Below are positions 49,211 through 62,419 of a stretch of DNA of 64,000 bases, piece after piece. The notes under the pieces were generated by a model. The model ran no database searches. It was given only the letters and a program-made list of their open reading frames with translations, and was not told the DNA's origin. The translations under genes and the position numbers were made by a program. Position 1 is the first letter of the stretch. Each line of letters opens with the position of its first letter. The DNA is taken from the NCBI GenBank assembly GCA_022818135.1, contig JAFMSR010000012.1:10573083-10637082 (forward strand), written 5' to 3'. The stretch comes from Saxidomus purpurata. Taxonomy: Eukaryota > Mollusca > Bivalvia > Venerida > Veneridae.

Positions 49211-50940
49211 GTTAGAATTAACTATTCACTCCAGAAGTGTATAATAAAATTAGGATGGGCTTTTTAGTATACACAATTCAAGCTATATATTTCATTTACC
49301 TATACGGAAGTTTCATGCGGTTGGGTGATATTTTCCGATGACTGATTATAATTTTATCCGGCGATTTTTGTTAAATGTGTAAACAACACAACATTATTAC
49401 AAACGATAATTACATTATTCACAAACGAGTACCTGCCAAACAATAAGATGAATATCTATTCCCATTAATTTACTATTGGTACTGGTGCGGAAATTAGAAG
49501 AATTCAAAAACCACTTCAGATTTGTTCTGAAGATTAGACAGCTGTGTGTGTATTAACCGACAGAAAACACTTTTAAGTCGGTAGATGGGGTAAAAGCAAG
49601 TTTACTCTGGCAGATTTTCGTACAAAAAGGTTCTGCATTACAGTGTAGAAAGTTCTACAAACAGTTTAGTCGTAGAAATGTGGCAAGGCAGGTGTAAATG
49701 AATGTCTAAAAGACCAATTTCTTTATTAGAGCAGGTAGTAGATCTCACCATTTCGCACTAGAGAAACCATTATTAATATTTGTATAGGTTTTAATCTATG
49801 GATACAGAATATATAGTATATCTATCGAGGAATAAAACTTGTAAGTTTTCTTACAAAACATATTTACTTTGATATCAAATAAAGAGTTGTTAAAATATCA
49901 AAGTAACAAGTGTATTCACGTGGCTTAGTACCAAGGAAACTCAATGATTTTACATATACACGTAATGGTAAGTCACATGTTCAACCGCTGGGTATATATT
50001 CACTACGCCTTTATTGACATTCTTAAATACTTTATGATTTAATTAAGCTATAAGAGTTGAGTGTTACGGAAATATGCTCACGTTGATTAATCAATGCACT
50101 AACACGTGAGATGTAGAGTGCATAAATTTAACTTCAAGATGTATTTTTTATTCTATTTCGAAGTAACCGTGACAGCAATATAATGATTTGTTTGAAGAAA
50201 TTAATGATGTCATATTTTTTAATAAAAAGTGACGATCCATTGAGAAAGAACAAATCGGACGGTGACTATGATCGAGATTTGTGTAGTTCTGGAATACGTT
50301 CATGTTGTTATATGATAGACTACATTTTACATTTACAACTAAACGGCTATCATTTTTTTCTAAGATTTTTCATAGATTTACTTCTGTTTAGAGATTATTA
50401 TATTTAGAAATCTATATGTTGATGTTATGAATTATTTCAACTATTATAAAATTGTATTTGAATTTAATGGCAAGTTGATATGAAATGCAAATATGCTTGT
50501 TGGTAAAGGGCAGTTTCGTGATCAGAATTTTCTTACTCTCGCTTTACTGTGCAATTATCTACCTTTGTACCTATGATAACAGAGGATGAAATACGGACAA
50601 CGGTTTATTTCATATTTAACGAATGGGGTGTAAAAGTATGTTTTTTACAGTAAAATATAGTAAGGAAGTCATACATGGGAATTAATCGAGACATCCATGT
50701 TATGTAAACAATAATGTTAAAACGGGTTTTAATTATGAAAAATTGTTTTCTTTTAAAACGTTACTGACTGATATGAGGAAATTTACAATAAACTTGACTG
50801 TCACAAAAACTTGTTAGTGTTATATTTCCTTAGAAAGAGTAAACACGTTTGACTGAGCCGCCCCTCTAAATGCCGCGAAAGATTCAATGCATATGCTGAT
50901 TGGTTGATGGCAGCAATCCTTCCATTGCTACCACGACTGT
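49211..50940. other. Non-coding DNA, nothing recognised
   Basis: AT-rich with no supported gene or repeat. Confidence 0.4.
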
Positions 50941-50949
50941 CGTCATCCA

Positions 50950-51240
50950 ACATCACTAGAAGCGGATCAACATGCTGGACTTGTAATCCAGGGATCGAAG
51001 GTTCGATCCTCCGCTCCATTACTAACATAACTAATGATATTTCGTACCAGTCCTAAAAATCCAGGGTCCATGTATTGGTATTGTACACCGGGTATGTTAA
51101 AGAACCAGCGGTGTCTCTGGAACGGGACACGTTCTGGATCTTGCATTTTCTCCCGTAACCTAAAATAACTATTAAACCTCTTCGGTGGGCGTTCATATGG
51201 ATCATCCGGTACCAACGATAAAACTCTAAAATATATACAT
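50950..51240 (+). mobile_element. tRNA-derived SINE with head and body
   Basis: Head 50,956-51,019: agcggatcaacatgctgg, anticodon arm ctggacttgtaatccag (TGT in the loop) and B box ggttcgatcc. The body at 51,032-51,240 is the inverse of the one at 15,640-15,865. No 5' acceptor half is visible, so it is not a working tRNA. The minus strand is open for 93 codons across the body, which is misleading. Confidence 0.7.
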
Positions 51241-52624
51241 AATAACATCAGTCGTTAGTTTTCGATTGTGTCATCAATTGCCGAAAGGAATTCACTTGCT
51301 TGAAAGCTATAAACGCCCTGGTAACGGTACTAAGAGCCTCAATTTGTCAATTATTGCATGTTACTTGCGTTGTGCAAATGTATTTTATATATATGATTCA
51401 TAAATGAACCGGATTTTTGAAGGTTATTGTCTAGTACGAACTGTACCCTTACATCCCGCATTAGGTCTTTGTCCCATGTCCATATGCACACTTCCGCTTG
51501 GCATATTTTGTTTTAGGAGTTACTTGTACATGATGGGAGTTTGCATACTTTTTGCACCAGTCAATTGTTACGAAATAATGAAATGGAATACTTTGATTGC
51601 AGATTTTCTCTTCGGGTGAGTATTCAATTAGTTTTCTTGAAGGCATCTCGTCTTCTGAAGATATACAGGCACCGCTGAAGATTTTATTCCAATACGGTTT
51701 CATATGACCTCTTTAAATTTAGCGAGAACAATTAACATACCAGCTCGTAATATGGAAGAGTTGATAGAATGGTATACCCAATGCAAATTTGGATAGTGAA
51801 TATGATCTTTTAGAAGTATTCTGCTATGCTTTTTGAATAATACATGCTACTGGATGGGTTTATCGGTGATCATTTATCTGCATTACACACTAGTTGATGT
51901 AATTCGCCAAATGGCAAACTGTTTCATTATTCAGTCTGTCGGTGTATAAACTTATTTTTACGATAAATACCGAACACTGCTCGAATCTCATAATTAGGAT
52001 CCGTATTCTTTTCTTCAAATGTCACTAAAAATGCAAAGTCTAAATATTTTAAAACACATTATAAAAGATACAATTTCATATGGAAGAGAAGTTTAAAAGT
52101 GGGTTTCCCAAGGAAGAGCATCAAGGCAATAAACCACCAAGTTTAAAACCTTAAATTAATATTCTCTGTCACATGATTTGAACAACTCGATCAATTTGAC
52201 AGGGTTGGTAATTATATAGAGGAAAAAGGAAGGTGCGTTAGAAGTTTCGTATAGTATACATATTTGGTTAGTGGATTCTGGGGGAATCTGAGGAGTAAAC
52301 TAAAGATAATTCCCTTGAGGTTATCACATCTGCTTTCATTCTCAGAATGACAATACATTTCAAGGATCAGATAATCTGGTTAGTGAAATTCGATATTTTG
52401 TCTCTTTTCTTACATTATTGTTATATTAGATTTTGAATACTACTAGTACATACAATCCTACATCATAGAACGAGAGTTTAATTGCCGATCTGAGAGCTGT
52501 GAGTAGGACAGCTAGATCAATGTATACGTCGGTAAGATCATGTCTGTAAAGTCAAGAATTTAGACAATCATTAATTGGACTAAAATACGGTGATCTCTGC
52601 TCAACGATTAGACTGGCATCTGTC

Positions 52625-52725
52625 GTTAGAGTCATTACCTAATGTCGTCTTTTCTGGACATTTTTACAACACTGTTGTTAGAGTCATTACCTCATGTCTT
52701 TTCTAGGCATTTTTATAACATCTTC
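52625..52725. repeat. 52-bp tandem duplication
   Basis: gttagagtcattacct recurs at 52,625 and 52,677, each followed by atgtc, ttttct and catttttacaac-like strings. Confidence 0.65.
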
Positions 52726-54710
52726 GCAGTTTCTCCTTCCCTCTCTGTTGAGATGACCTTTGATTGAGACAAGTTTTTGGTAGAGATACTTTCTAAAAAG
52801 AAAGAGTTGAAGAGAAAAAAAGACCTCTCAATCTAAACACACTTTTATCTGTCTTCTCAACGATGTTCGTTAACGATACCGTTGATAATATAAACGCTTG
52901 CCTAACTGGTATATTTACAAAAGTTTTTGAAATATCAGACTTTACTATTCGGGGATGATCATGGTAGTCTAAGCTAGATCGCTTGTAAACTACACTTTGA
53001 CCAATCTTTATTAAATGAGGCAATGCATTGTCAAGTTTGGGGATGAACTATAGATACAACTAAAATTTTGTTGAAGCTTGATTTCTGTCTGGTTAAAAAC
53101 TATAATTATCGATATCATTGAAAGTCCTTGTTACTCTTGTTATAAAATGGTATATGTTATAGGACTCAAGTGTATTGTGCAACATGCATGCATATCATTT
53201 TGCTATAAACAATTTAGTTCGAGTACATGTATTACAATACTTGATTGCTGATTTCGCAAAACATGTAATATGTTTTTCATTTCTCTACGTATGCAAGAGA
53301 GAACGTTAACGCAATGTAAAATGACACAACATATTCTATTTGAATTTCCAAGAAAACCACTAAGATGTTTATGTTCTATTAAAATCCAATAAGCCTACAG
53401 CAGTTTACATACTATTAGAATCTTTGAAAAAGTGCGTATTATAAAGCAAGCAAATCTAGCAAAACTTTACTCATCAAAATTATTTAACTGATGTTAAAAA
53501 CAATACGTTGATAGCAACAGGACATATAGAATCAAAAACTGAGTTTTTTTTCAAGTCTTCTAATTTTGGGGATCAACATTTCAAAACAGAAATCCCTTAT
53601 ACTAACGAATAGTTGACATGTACTTTCAAGGCCGGTACAATTCTACCTCCGACAACTATTTGGAGAAAAGAAAATAGCAACAACCAGAATTCGTGTCTGT
53701 CGCACGGTCTTATGAAAGGCAGATACGATAACTCACTAAAGATGACAGATATAATCTAATTTCATTTGATCTTCGGTGTGTCCACTTTGTACAGTTATCT
53801 CTTTGAAAAAAATCTCTTAAAGTCTATCTTTGCAGTTGACCTACCCTAATATAATTCCAAACCCGTCTAGCATATAAATCAAGAACATTGCAGCTACATG
53901 ACGTATATTTCGCAAACCAATGTTGTTAAAACTGGGCGAAACTTGGTAGATTTATGTTTAATCTTTTAATTTTCAGATGTTCATCGGCACTTTTCTCTGA
54001 AAATAAAACTTAGTACTTTTTTCTCTGCAAAAGCTGCTATAGTTAGGCTACTAGGCCTATAAGTATGGTATAGTGATTAACGTGTATAAAGAATAGCGTA
54101 TATATAAAGAAGATGGGTTTCACATAATTTGCTACTACTGTAAGAGGTAACGAGCCATTTACATGCAAGTGATAAAAACGTAAATGGAATACAAGGTTTG
54201 CTTACACTAAGTTAGCTGTTATCGGTCTTGAAGAAATAATAAATGACTTAATTTAAAAAGGTGGCACGATAAAGTAAGCATGAAGAAACTCTAAACTTGC
54301 AACTGAGAAGCACTTAATGACTTTACATAAAACACGTACAGCACTTAATGAACCCCTCTTATTGCAAGTATTAAGCCTGAGATCTGGTCAAGATCAGCAA
54401 TTTCTTGCACAGTTTTTAATTTCCTTCACAGTGTTTATTTCCGTTGTATTTTACTAATTGATCTGTTTTATAATCCTGTCTAATTGTCACCATGTCTTTA
54501 TTATTAGTACTCTAAAGCAATCTCTGAGTGCAGCTTAGATGGTAAGTGCCATGTTGTATTTATTAATAATAATAATATGTAGATGGCAGTTTTGAGTACA
54601 TAGTGCATAAAAAACGTTCCTTTCCAAGTCCAACATAGTCTTTAGGTAAGATAGGTAAAACATAACATTCTCATGACCCTCCTGGCATACGTACAGTACT
54701 GACAGTACCT

Positions 54711-54825
54711 TGCTGCCATCTACAGTCTGACCATTGCTGCCATCTACAGTCTGACCATTGCTGCCATCTACAGTCTGACCATTGCTCCATTACAGTCGCC
54801 ATTGCTGCCTTACATTCACCATTAT
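54711..54825. repeat. Minisatellite, 24-bp unit
   Basis: ctgccatctacagtctgacc recurs at 54,713, 54,737 and 54,761, followed by two decayed units. Confidence 0.85.
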
Positions 54826-55039
54826 TTGCTTTTGTACATTTTATTTTTATTCCAAGTTTCCATAGACATTAAAAAAGTTTTAATCGCTGTAACTTTCAAT
54901 GTGTTATTTCAGGTATGTATATAACACTCTTTTTAAGCTGTTTGCTTACTTAAAATATTGTATTACTATAACACACTATCTGCATGCCTTTACTATCTGC
55001 ATGTATATACACACATGTGTATATAGGTCCGTGACTTAT

Positions 55040-57060
55040 GTTAAATAGTAATTGTTTTCTGCTCTCATTGCGTATGTGCTTTATATTAGTAAAACTTATT
55101 TATGCTTTGGTTAATAACAGCTGTTTTAAATTTGTTATAAATAATATATATATGGTTTGTCCGTAAATAGCTTAAGAATGATCTCTGTTAAAACTAAACC
55201 GACGTTTTAAAAATAAAGTTCCTAGTATCTAAGAATTGCATAACAACATGAACAAACATCATCCTTCAAATAATTACTGCAAGTCCAACTTGAAAATTGA
55301 ACTTTTACATATTTGTGTACACTACAATGTGAATCAGAGTTTCTAATGTAATGACAGTTGTATAATTTACGTAACCATACGTGTATTTGCCGACTCGTTC
55401 TTTCTCTCCTATAATCACTCATTGGTTACATCATGAAAGGTTCCTCTAGAGACATTAATACCTCCAGAAACGAAGAGTAATTGCTTTGCAATGTCAGCTT
55501 AAATAAATAGTACCAAGTACCTTTGTATACTGAGCTATCTAGAATTCTAGTCTGCAAATGCATTAGTTCAAAGTTTTAAATGTCTGTAAAAGGGAATAAA
55601 GAATGTTCGCTGAAAAGGCTTCACTAATCAGCAATATCATTTTACAAGCTTCTGGTATTCCATAACAGAAAATTAAGCTTTCAAATATTTATGAAAATGT
55701 CTGCATGTATTTGATTTCATTCACTTCTGAAGTTTTGCACTAGTTTCGAAACAGAAATAAAACATCAATGTTTTAAAAAACAATTAACTCTATGCTATGT
55801 TCAAAAGCAACCCTAATAACGGCAATCATGAAATATAATCATACAATGATGTCACTCATGACGCAACGTTACTTATTCAAAAATAATAATCTCCCACCCC
55901 CATCTAGTTCTCATTTATGATTAATGCTCTACTGCATTAATCATTTGACAAGGCACTGATCAATCATTTTACTAAAGTCACGGTATTGAACAAAAAGGAA
56001 AAAGGAAAAAGCCCAAAACTAAGTAGACCATCTACACACCTTTTTATTAAATACAATCCCCAGTCTGTATCTATATATTATTCATATATAAAACGTCAAA
56101 TAAGAGACGCAATACTTCCACAAAGGGGTCTTGATTTTAATGTGATTTGCTATTTTGTTTATTGAAATTTCATCTTCTTAATTTGCTGAAAGAAAATATT
56201 CTGTCTTATAATTGAAATTGTATCTCTGTCTTAAATTTGCTTGTTTCTAGGATGCACAAAGAACACTATTTTTTTCTGGTGAGCGACAAATCTGACTGGC
56301 TGATACATTACAGGATAGTGTGTCACATGGAGGTTAATGATTTTGATGAAGCCATTTTACAACAACTTTTAGCAGGCAAAAGTACAACACTATTATGGGT
56401 TGTCCTAGTTTTATCAACTAAAATCTGATCGTTGAAAAAAGCATCTTGTCACTCCCATCATGTCTTATAGAAGTTGACGAAGTAAAAAAAACTTGCGATC
56501 AAGCAACTTTCTGTTCTATACGGCATAAAACCTTAAACATGAACACGTTTAAATCGCAGCAGCTTTAAGGTCGTCTGCAGCTTGCTATATAACAAAAGGG
56601 TTAATGATGAACTAAAAACCGTACCAGCTCCTGTACGTCCATAAACCGATTAGGAAATTCAAGAGATTAACTACATTTTAAAACGCAGTCTGGTACTTGA
56701 GTAAAATATCATATTGTTATTGGCTAACACTGGGACCAATAATATTATTGCTCCAGGCTAATATAAGAGTCATTCCTGGATAGTTTCGAAATCTGACAAA
56801 ATTTGGGGGTAGAGATTATTTTTAAACTGTACTGCAGGTATTTGAATGAATACAGAACTATGCAAGACCCTCGTTTTGAAGATTCAATATCTATACTGAA
56901 CAAATTCTTTATAACGTGTTTAAAGAATCAGCCCTGCAAATCTATTTCAAAGTCTGTTCAGTAATTTTTTGTAGTCACAAGTTGTACCAACTTACACATA
57001 GACTGTCAAGAAAAGTATCTATTTATATAATTTCAATTTTCATGGATTTGAAAAACTGAT
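55040..57060. other. Non-coding DNA, nothing recognised
   Basis: No supported gene or repeat. Confidence 0.4.
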
Positions 57061-57065
57061 ACATG

Positions 57066-57177
57066 TATCATAATAAAAAAAATTATTATTTCTTGTTCAT
57101 AGGTCTTTACCATAGATGGTAAAGTTCAAAAGATGGTAAAGCCCTATGGACCAAATTTTAATTTTTTTATTATGATA
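57066..57177. repeat. 112-nt hairpin (MITE-like)
   Basis: tatcataataaaaaaaatta pairs with aatttttttattatgata, and cataggtctttaccat pairs with atggtaaagccctatg. It is followed by a 57,178-57,295 segment whose tttgtcaaaggtatgttcc-type end also forms the ends of the 61.3-kb element. Confidence 0.7.
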
Positions 57178-57297
57178 CCAGTTTTAAAATGTATGTATAA
57201 GGACATCGGTTCATTTTAGATTCAAGATTAAGAAAAGAAACATAGAGAGGGGGTGAAACGAGGGAAGGGGGTAGGGGGGGTCAAAGGTATGTTCCTT
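57178..57297. repeat. Solo end related to the 61.3-kb element
   Basis: gtcaaaggtatgttccttcc then acctgtg at 57,271 is identical to the right end at 62,375. The preceding ccagttttaaaatgtat resembles the hairpin at 61,326-61,431. Confidence 0.5.
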
Positions 57298-57859
57298 CCA
57301 CCTGTGAATTATTCAACAGCCAGCTTACGAACCCCAAACATGAGGCTCAAGTTTACCAGATTATCCATGCCAAACATGAGGTTTGGGCGTACCAGCATAC
57401 TTCAATTCGCAAGTCTAGACAAGAGAATGTAATTTCACAAAACTTTGTTCTCACTTAGTATTTCTTTTGAGGCTTGATCATTGTTGCTTACAGTTACACT
57501 TTCTACTTTTTGCTGCTGTATAATTTACATGTGATTACTGACTCTTATCTCCATGTTATATCACCTAATTATATACATAAAGTGTGCTATTCATTAAGTC
57601 AGGAAACACCATACTTCAGTGAAGCTGAAACAGCCCCCTTTTACGTTACTACTCTACAAGAGCGATTAACAATCCGGTATTAATTGCTTCTATTGACTGT
57701 TGTTAGAAATGTAATGATGTACTCTTTCCATGGTATGAACTGAGTATCCCTTTGTATAGAACAAATTACTGCAAATTACTGTAGATGCCTATCTGTGTCA
57801 ATGCATGCTTCTTATGCTGAAGTTGCTCTACATCTTTTATATCGTGTTATAACTAAAAA

Positions 57860-58210
57860 AGCTCATGTTACATATATCCAGACAAAAATTCTTATAAAGA
57901 AAAGAATCTTGTTAGAGTTTTTGTTAAAACGGCTTTTACACTGCGCTACAACCAGAACAGATCTGGTCATATCTCGAAAAATAATTTTACACAGAGTACA
58001 TTTAGAAAAAAATAGAGTTTATGTTAAAAGAATAAATCCAAGTACAACAAGAAATTCTCGTTACAATCTCGGTGTATATCAAAAATCTAGTATAACGAGC
58101 AATTCTCGTAACCAATGAAAATACATTTTTTAATTACACACTTCAAGATTTTTTTTCCTTATAGCGAGATTTTTTTCTCGAACAAGATTTTTTTCTTGTT
58201 ATATCTACAT
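57860..58210. repeat. Cluster of short ctcg / ttctt hairpins
   Basis: Small inverted units follow one another: aacaagaaattctcgtt, taacgagcaattctcgta, agcgagatttttttctcg and aacaagatttttttcttgtt. They overlap the 107-codon plus frame at 57,795, which is therefore not treated as a gene. Confidence 0.5.
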
Positions 58211-59162
58211 GACACTTTCTCATAATGTCTTTATATCGACTTTTAGAAATTTTTACGAAAACAAATCAACTGTATGCAAATTACATGCATCAAAGACTGT
58301 GTTCATCTGCGTATTTTTTTCTGCTTAAAATTCTGCACGTCCTTACATGTCTGCGAGCACTAATGAGATTTTAAAAGACGTAATTTGTCAGATTACTTGT
58401 TTATATAAGACAGGTTTAACAGTCTGTCCGAAAGACTTGTGTTCATGAAGACACTCTCTATCTATTTTACAGTCTGATCGCAGAGTTTGAATCGGAGCTA
58501 AATGTAAGAACAAAATTGAAACTGAAAAACAGAACAAAAAAAATCTAATATGTCTCAATTTCTCTGTCTCAAAGTAATATATTTCAGGGTTGCAACATTA
58601 ATCCGTCTGGACTTTTTACACTACTAATTATTCATAACAAAGATTTACAGTAACAAAATTATATTTAGTACATTGCCTTTAAGAATATTTTACAATTACC
58701 AGATGTATCAAGAGGACTATTATTGCCTCGCCACCTGAGACCGATGTTCACTTAAATGACAATCACGATGTCTCCACAGCTGTACCAATCAAGTTATCTT
58801 TGATTGATAAATAATCTCCGAGCATTACGACAGTAACAATATACACAAGAGAGCCACGCGGCCTAGTTGCTCTGTAAGCCAACTGTTGGAATCATTGTGA
58901 ACCAGTGCTCAGTGCATGTACAATATGTTCTTTCCCTTTGAAATGATACCTACTATATCCTGAAATCTTCAAATGTGAATAAATAACCATCTTCATATTA
59001 TGAGAAATTCAATGACAAAATGAGAAATCATGTCTTTTAAGTCAGGTCACTGCTACTCTGTTTATCACTTTTGTACATCCCAAGGGACAGTGGTTATATT
59101 ATGACTATTAGAAATATTGCAGTTGTCATAGTTACAGCTTGATTATAAACAGGGAAGAAGAG

Positions 59163-59230
59163 GCAGCTAGATGGTAGAGTAATAAGAGCATTTGCCCTGT
59201 AAGCACAAGTCCTGGGTTTCTGAAAACTTT
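59163..59230 (+). mobile_element. tRNA-like SINE head fragment
   Basis: agagcatttgccctgtaagc matches the head at 36,833, preceded by agctagatggtagagta and followed by a degenerate B box (cctgggtttct). Confidence 0.45.
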
Positions 59231-59289
59231 CAGCCTCGATCTATTATCAAGTCTATAACGGTGACATAATTTAGTGGGTGTGAGATATT

Positions 59290-59520
59290 GTTTTTATCCT
59301 TATGGCCAAACCATTATCAGGTTATCCTTATGGCCAAACCAGGATCGGGTTATCCTTATGGCCAAACCAGTATCGGGTAATCCTTATGGCCAAACCAGTA
59401 TCAGGTTATCCTTATGGCCAAACCAGTATCAATTTCTCCTTATGGCCAAACATAATTTACGGGGTTATCCTTATGGCCAAGCCATTACGGGGTTATCCTT
59501 ATGGCTAAACTATTATCAGG
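59290..59520. repeat. Minisatellite, 27-28 bp unit, eight copies
   Basis: ttatccttatggccaaacca plus a variable agtatcggg repeats eight times from 59,295. The unit is not a multiple of three, so the two overlapping open frames here (93 and 68 codons) are not constrained peptides. Confidence 0.85.
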
Positions 59521-59944
59521 TATGGTGGCCACATGGTACAGAGACTGCATGGTAGAATGGTAATATGGGAAAGTAGCTATGGTAGAGTGTGTGTTCGTTG
59601 TCTTCTGCTATTTTTCCTATTGTTAAAGGGATTTTGTATAATATAATCTATAAGATAATATAATCCACAATGGATGACAGATTCCATTAAAGAGGTATTT
59701 ATGAAGTAGTGAAATAGTACTTCCCTTCTACATCATCGTCCATCAGATTTCTTTTGTTGCGAGTCCTACTTTGCCTATGCAAAGATGCCTAATTAAAACT
59801 CTGCTGCATGAAAAGAATATTGTCACAATTTCCAGATTAAGCACAAATCATCTGACCAAACATCATCAATTCCAATTGATAAGACAGGGTTCCAAAGGTA
59901 CAACAGATTTCTTACAAGCAAACATTCTGGTGTTGTATGATAAC

Positions 59945-60620
59945 AATAGGGCCATGATGGCTCTTTAGCGCTCACCTGAGTGACATTGCGCATTAAGAAA
60001 AATAGTCTCATACATTTTCATGATGATTGAATGCAAAATGTGGCCTCTTTCATGCTCACAAGCTTTTTCTTTTATTTGCCATGGTGACCCAGTTATTGAC
60101 CTCAGGTGACCTAGATTCAAAATATTAAGACAAACATTCTGACCAATTTTCATGCAAACTGGGTATCAAATATGGTCCCAAGAGGGTCAACAAGGTTTTT
60201 CTTTGATTTGCCATGGTAACCTAATATCTGACCAGATATGACCCATTTTGGAACTTTAACTAGATTTCATCAAGGCACTCATTCCGACAAAGTTTCACCA
60301 GGATCCAAAGAAAAAAACAGCAGACTCTTGCATGCACAAGGTTATTCTAAATTTTAACTTAATGAGCTAGTTTTTTCATTTAAAATGACCCATTTTGAAC
60401 TTGGCCTTGATTTTATAAAAAAAAAACACCCATTCTGACAAAGTTTTATGAAGATCCAATGAAAAATGCATACACTATTTTTTTCTATGATTTGACTTAA
60501 TGACCTTGTTTTTGACCCAAAATGACATATTTTCAAACTCAACCTAGACTACATCAAGACAATCATTCTGACCAAGATTCATATTAAAGATCTAGTAAAA
60601 ATGGCACCTGCTTTTAATAG
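59945..60620. repeat. Second copy of the 4.4-kb tandem-structured repeat
   Basis: Starts agggccatgatggctcttta and gcgctcacctgag, then units with gatttgccatggtaacc, tgacccattttg, catcaagg, attctgacca and gatccaatgaaaaatgc. The 5' start is better preserved here than at 4,437. Confidence 0.6.
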
Positions 60621-61288
60621 AAAAGTACCACATCTGGCACAGTCGCTTGGTCTCAGCAACATAAATGTATAGTGGAAGGCAACCTGCTTTAACCAGATCA
60701 CACTGGCTTCACCCTGTTGTTCTCTGCCGAAATAAATATATTATAAAAATTCGGCTTAGGGTATATGACAATATAAAACAAAGAAAGCAAACTAATAAAC
60801 AAAGAAAAAAACATGGGGGCTCAGGAAAGATGACATATTAATAATTCATGGTGATATGTAATGTCCACCGGATGATTTAGTACCAGAAGAGCTTCAAGAA
60901 ATGAAGCAGGAAATGACAGACTGTCTGATGTAAGATCTGTCACCGAGATTTAGCTATGTAATTTTATACAAAATGAATGTGGTTTTTATCAGACCCTGTC
61001 TGCTCTCTGCTGTGTGCTAGGAATAAAACAAATACTGGAGAGACTCCTTTCCGTATATCTACGCAAAACAGATACAGGAGTTTTAAAGATATTGTCAATA
61101 TGCTGGTAGCTAGATTAAACATTATTAGTTTTGTTCTTGTCAACATTTCTAATTTGTAAGATTAAACCAGTACAACTGTTCACTTACACTGACTGTAGTA
61201 ATGAACAGCATAATTGCAACAATTCCCCCTTACTTTTTTAAATTTTGACATGGATTTTTGGCTGAATGTGAATAAACCTGTACAAAAA

Positions 61289-62401
61289 CACAGGTGGTAA
61301 GAACATACCTTTGACTTTTTTTCTTAAGCTAATGTCTTTCTCTATGCATTTTAAAATTGATATCAGAATAAATAAAATATATTTTTTATTTTGATATCCA
61401 TTTTAAAATGCATAGAAAAAGATATTAGCTTCATACACCCGACTGGGGTTCTCCCGATATTTAGACCCTACCCCGGCGCCCGGCGAGGCTCGCAAAAACA
61501 CCCAAATCTCCGATAAATAAAATTTTTGTCTTGAAAGAAAAGAAAATCCATAAAATTCGTTAAATACCCACTTGAGTCCAAGTTTGAATATACAGAGTCA
61601 AAACCTTGACACGCGAGCTCGATAATTGGTTGATTAGGTGACGAAAGTCGACTCTTTATTACGCTCGTTAGTGTTAATTGTCAGTAACATCTGGTCATTG
61701 CCCGGGGTAATACTTAGCGCCTGATTGACGTAATTGATGTTTGCAACAAGAGGACACGTCAGGACAAGGTCTTTCAAGTAGCATATATTGTATTAAGGAT
61801 CTCTTTGTTGGTCAAATTGATTGGTACAATATCAAGATATACGTAGATATAAAGTTTCAATATTTTCTTTCTTTTTCCAAAATTGCGGGTACCAGAATGT
61901 TTATCACGTGATCCGAGGCAAGTTATTTATCGTATTACGCTCGTTTCCAGACCATTTGAAAGGCCTTGGTCAGGATTATTAAATATGATTATATGATACT
62001 TTTAATGTACTAGTTGATTAAAGATTATGTATGTACCGCCAGTTGAAAGAAATAAAATTGTTGCTTTTGTTTGTTTTGTTTTTCTTTGTATCCAGATCAA
62101 ACGTAAGTACGACATTATTCTTGTTTCATTAAAATTCAGAGAATTTTGTTCGAGTAATAATTTTGCATATGAGAATCAAGGTTTAAATGTGATTAATATG
62201 GCGACTACATGTGTTTACATTATGTTGAATAAAGTATCATGAATGACGTCAGAAACGCATGTTTTTTGGTTTTCGCTTCACCCCGTGGATGTCCAAAAAC
62301 CCGGCGATTTTTCACAAATCTCCCTTTAATGATCCAACCCTAAACGGCATGTATGATTAGCTTAAGAAAAAAAAGTCAAAGGTATGTTCCTTCCACCTGT
62401 G
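61289..62401. mobile_element. 1.1-kb inverted-repeat element with target duplication
   Basis: Left end cacaggtggtaagaacatac and right end gtatgttccttccacctgtg are inverted for about 45 bases, through ctttgactttttttcttaag. The flanks tacaaaaa (61,281-61,288 and 62,402-62,409) repeat directly; the match extends to 12 bases depending on where the end is placed. An 8-base duplication would suit a hAT-type element, but there is no transposase frame. Confidence 0.7.
61326..61431. repeat. Near-perfect 106-nt hairpin inside the 61.3-kb element
   Basis: aagctaatgtctttctctat pairs with atagaaaaagatattagctt, continuing through gcattttaaaa and gatatc to a short AT loop. Confidence 0.75.
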
Positions 62402-62419
62402 TACAAAAACACAATTTAA

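Noticed and set aside
50967..51248. 93-codon minus frame that reads like protein
   Set aside because: It covers the SINE body whose diverged copy at 15.6 kb does not keep the frame.
57795..58118. 107-codon basic plus frame
   Set aside because: Overlaps the short-hairpin repeat cluster, with composition of repeated aag/aaa/cgt strings.
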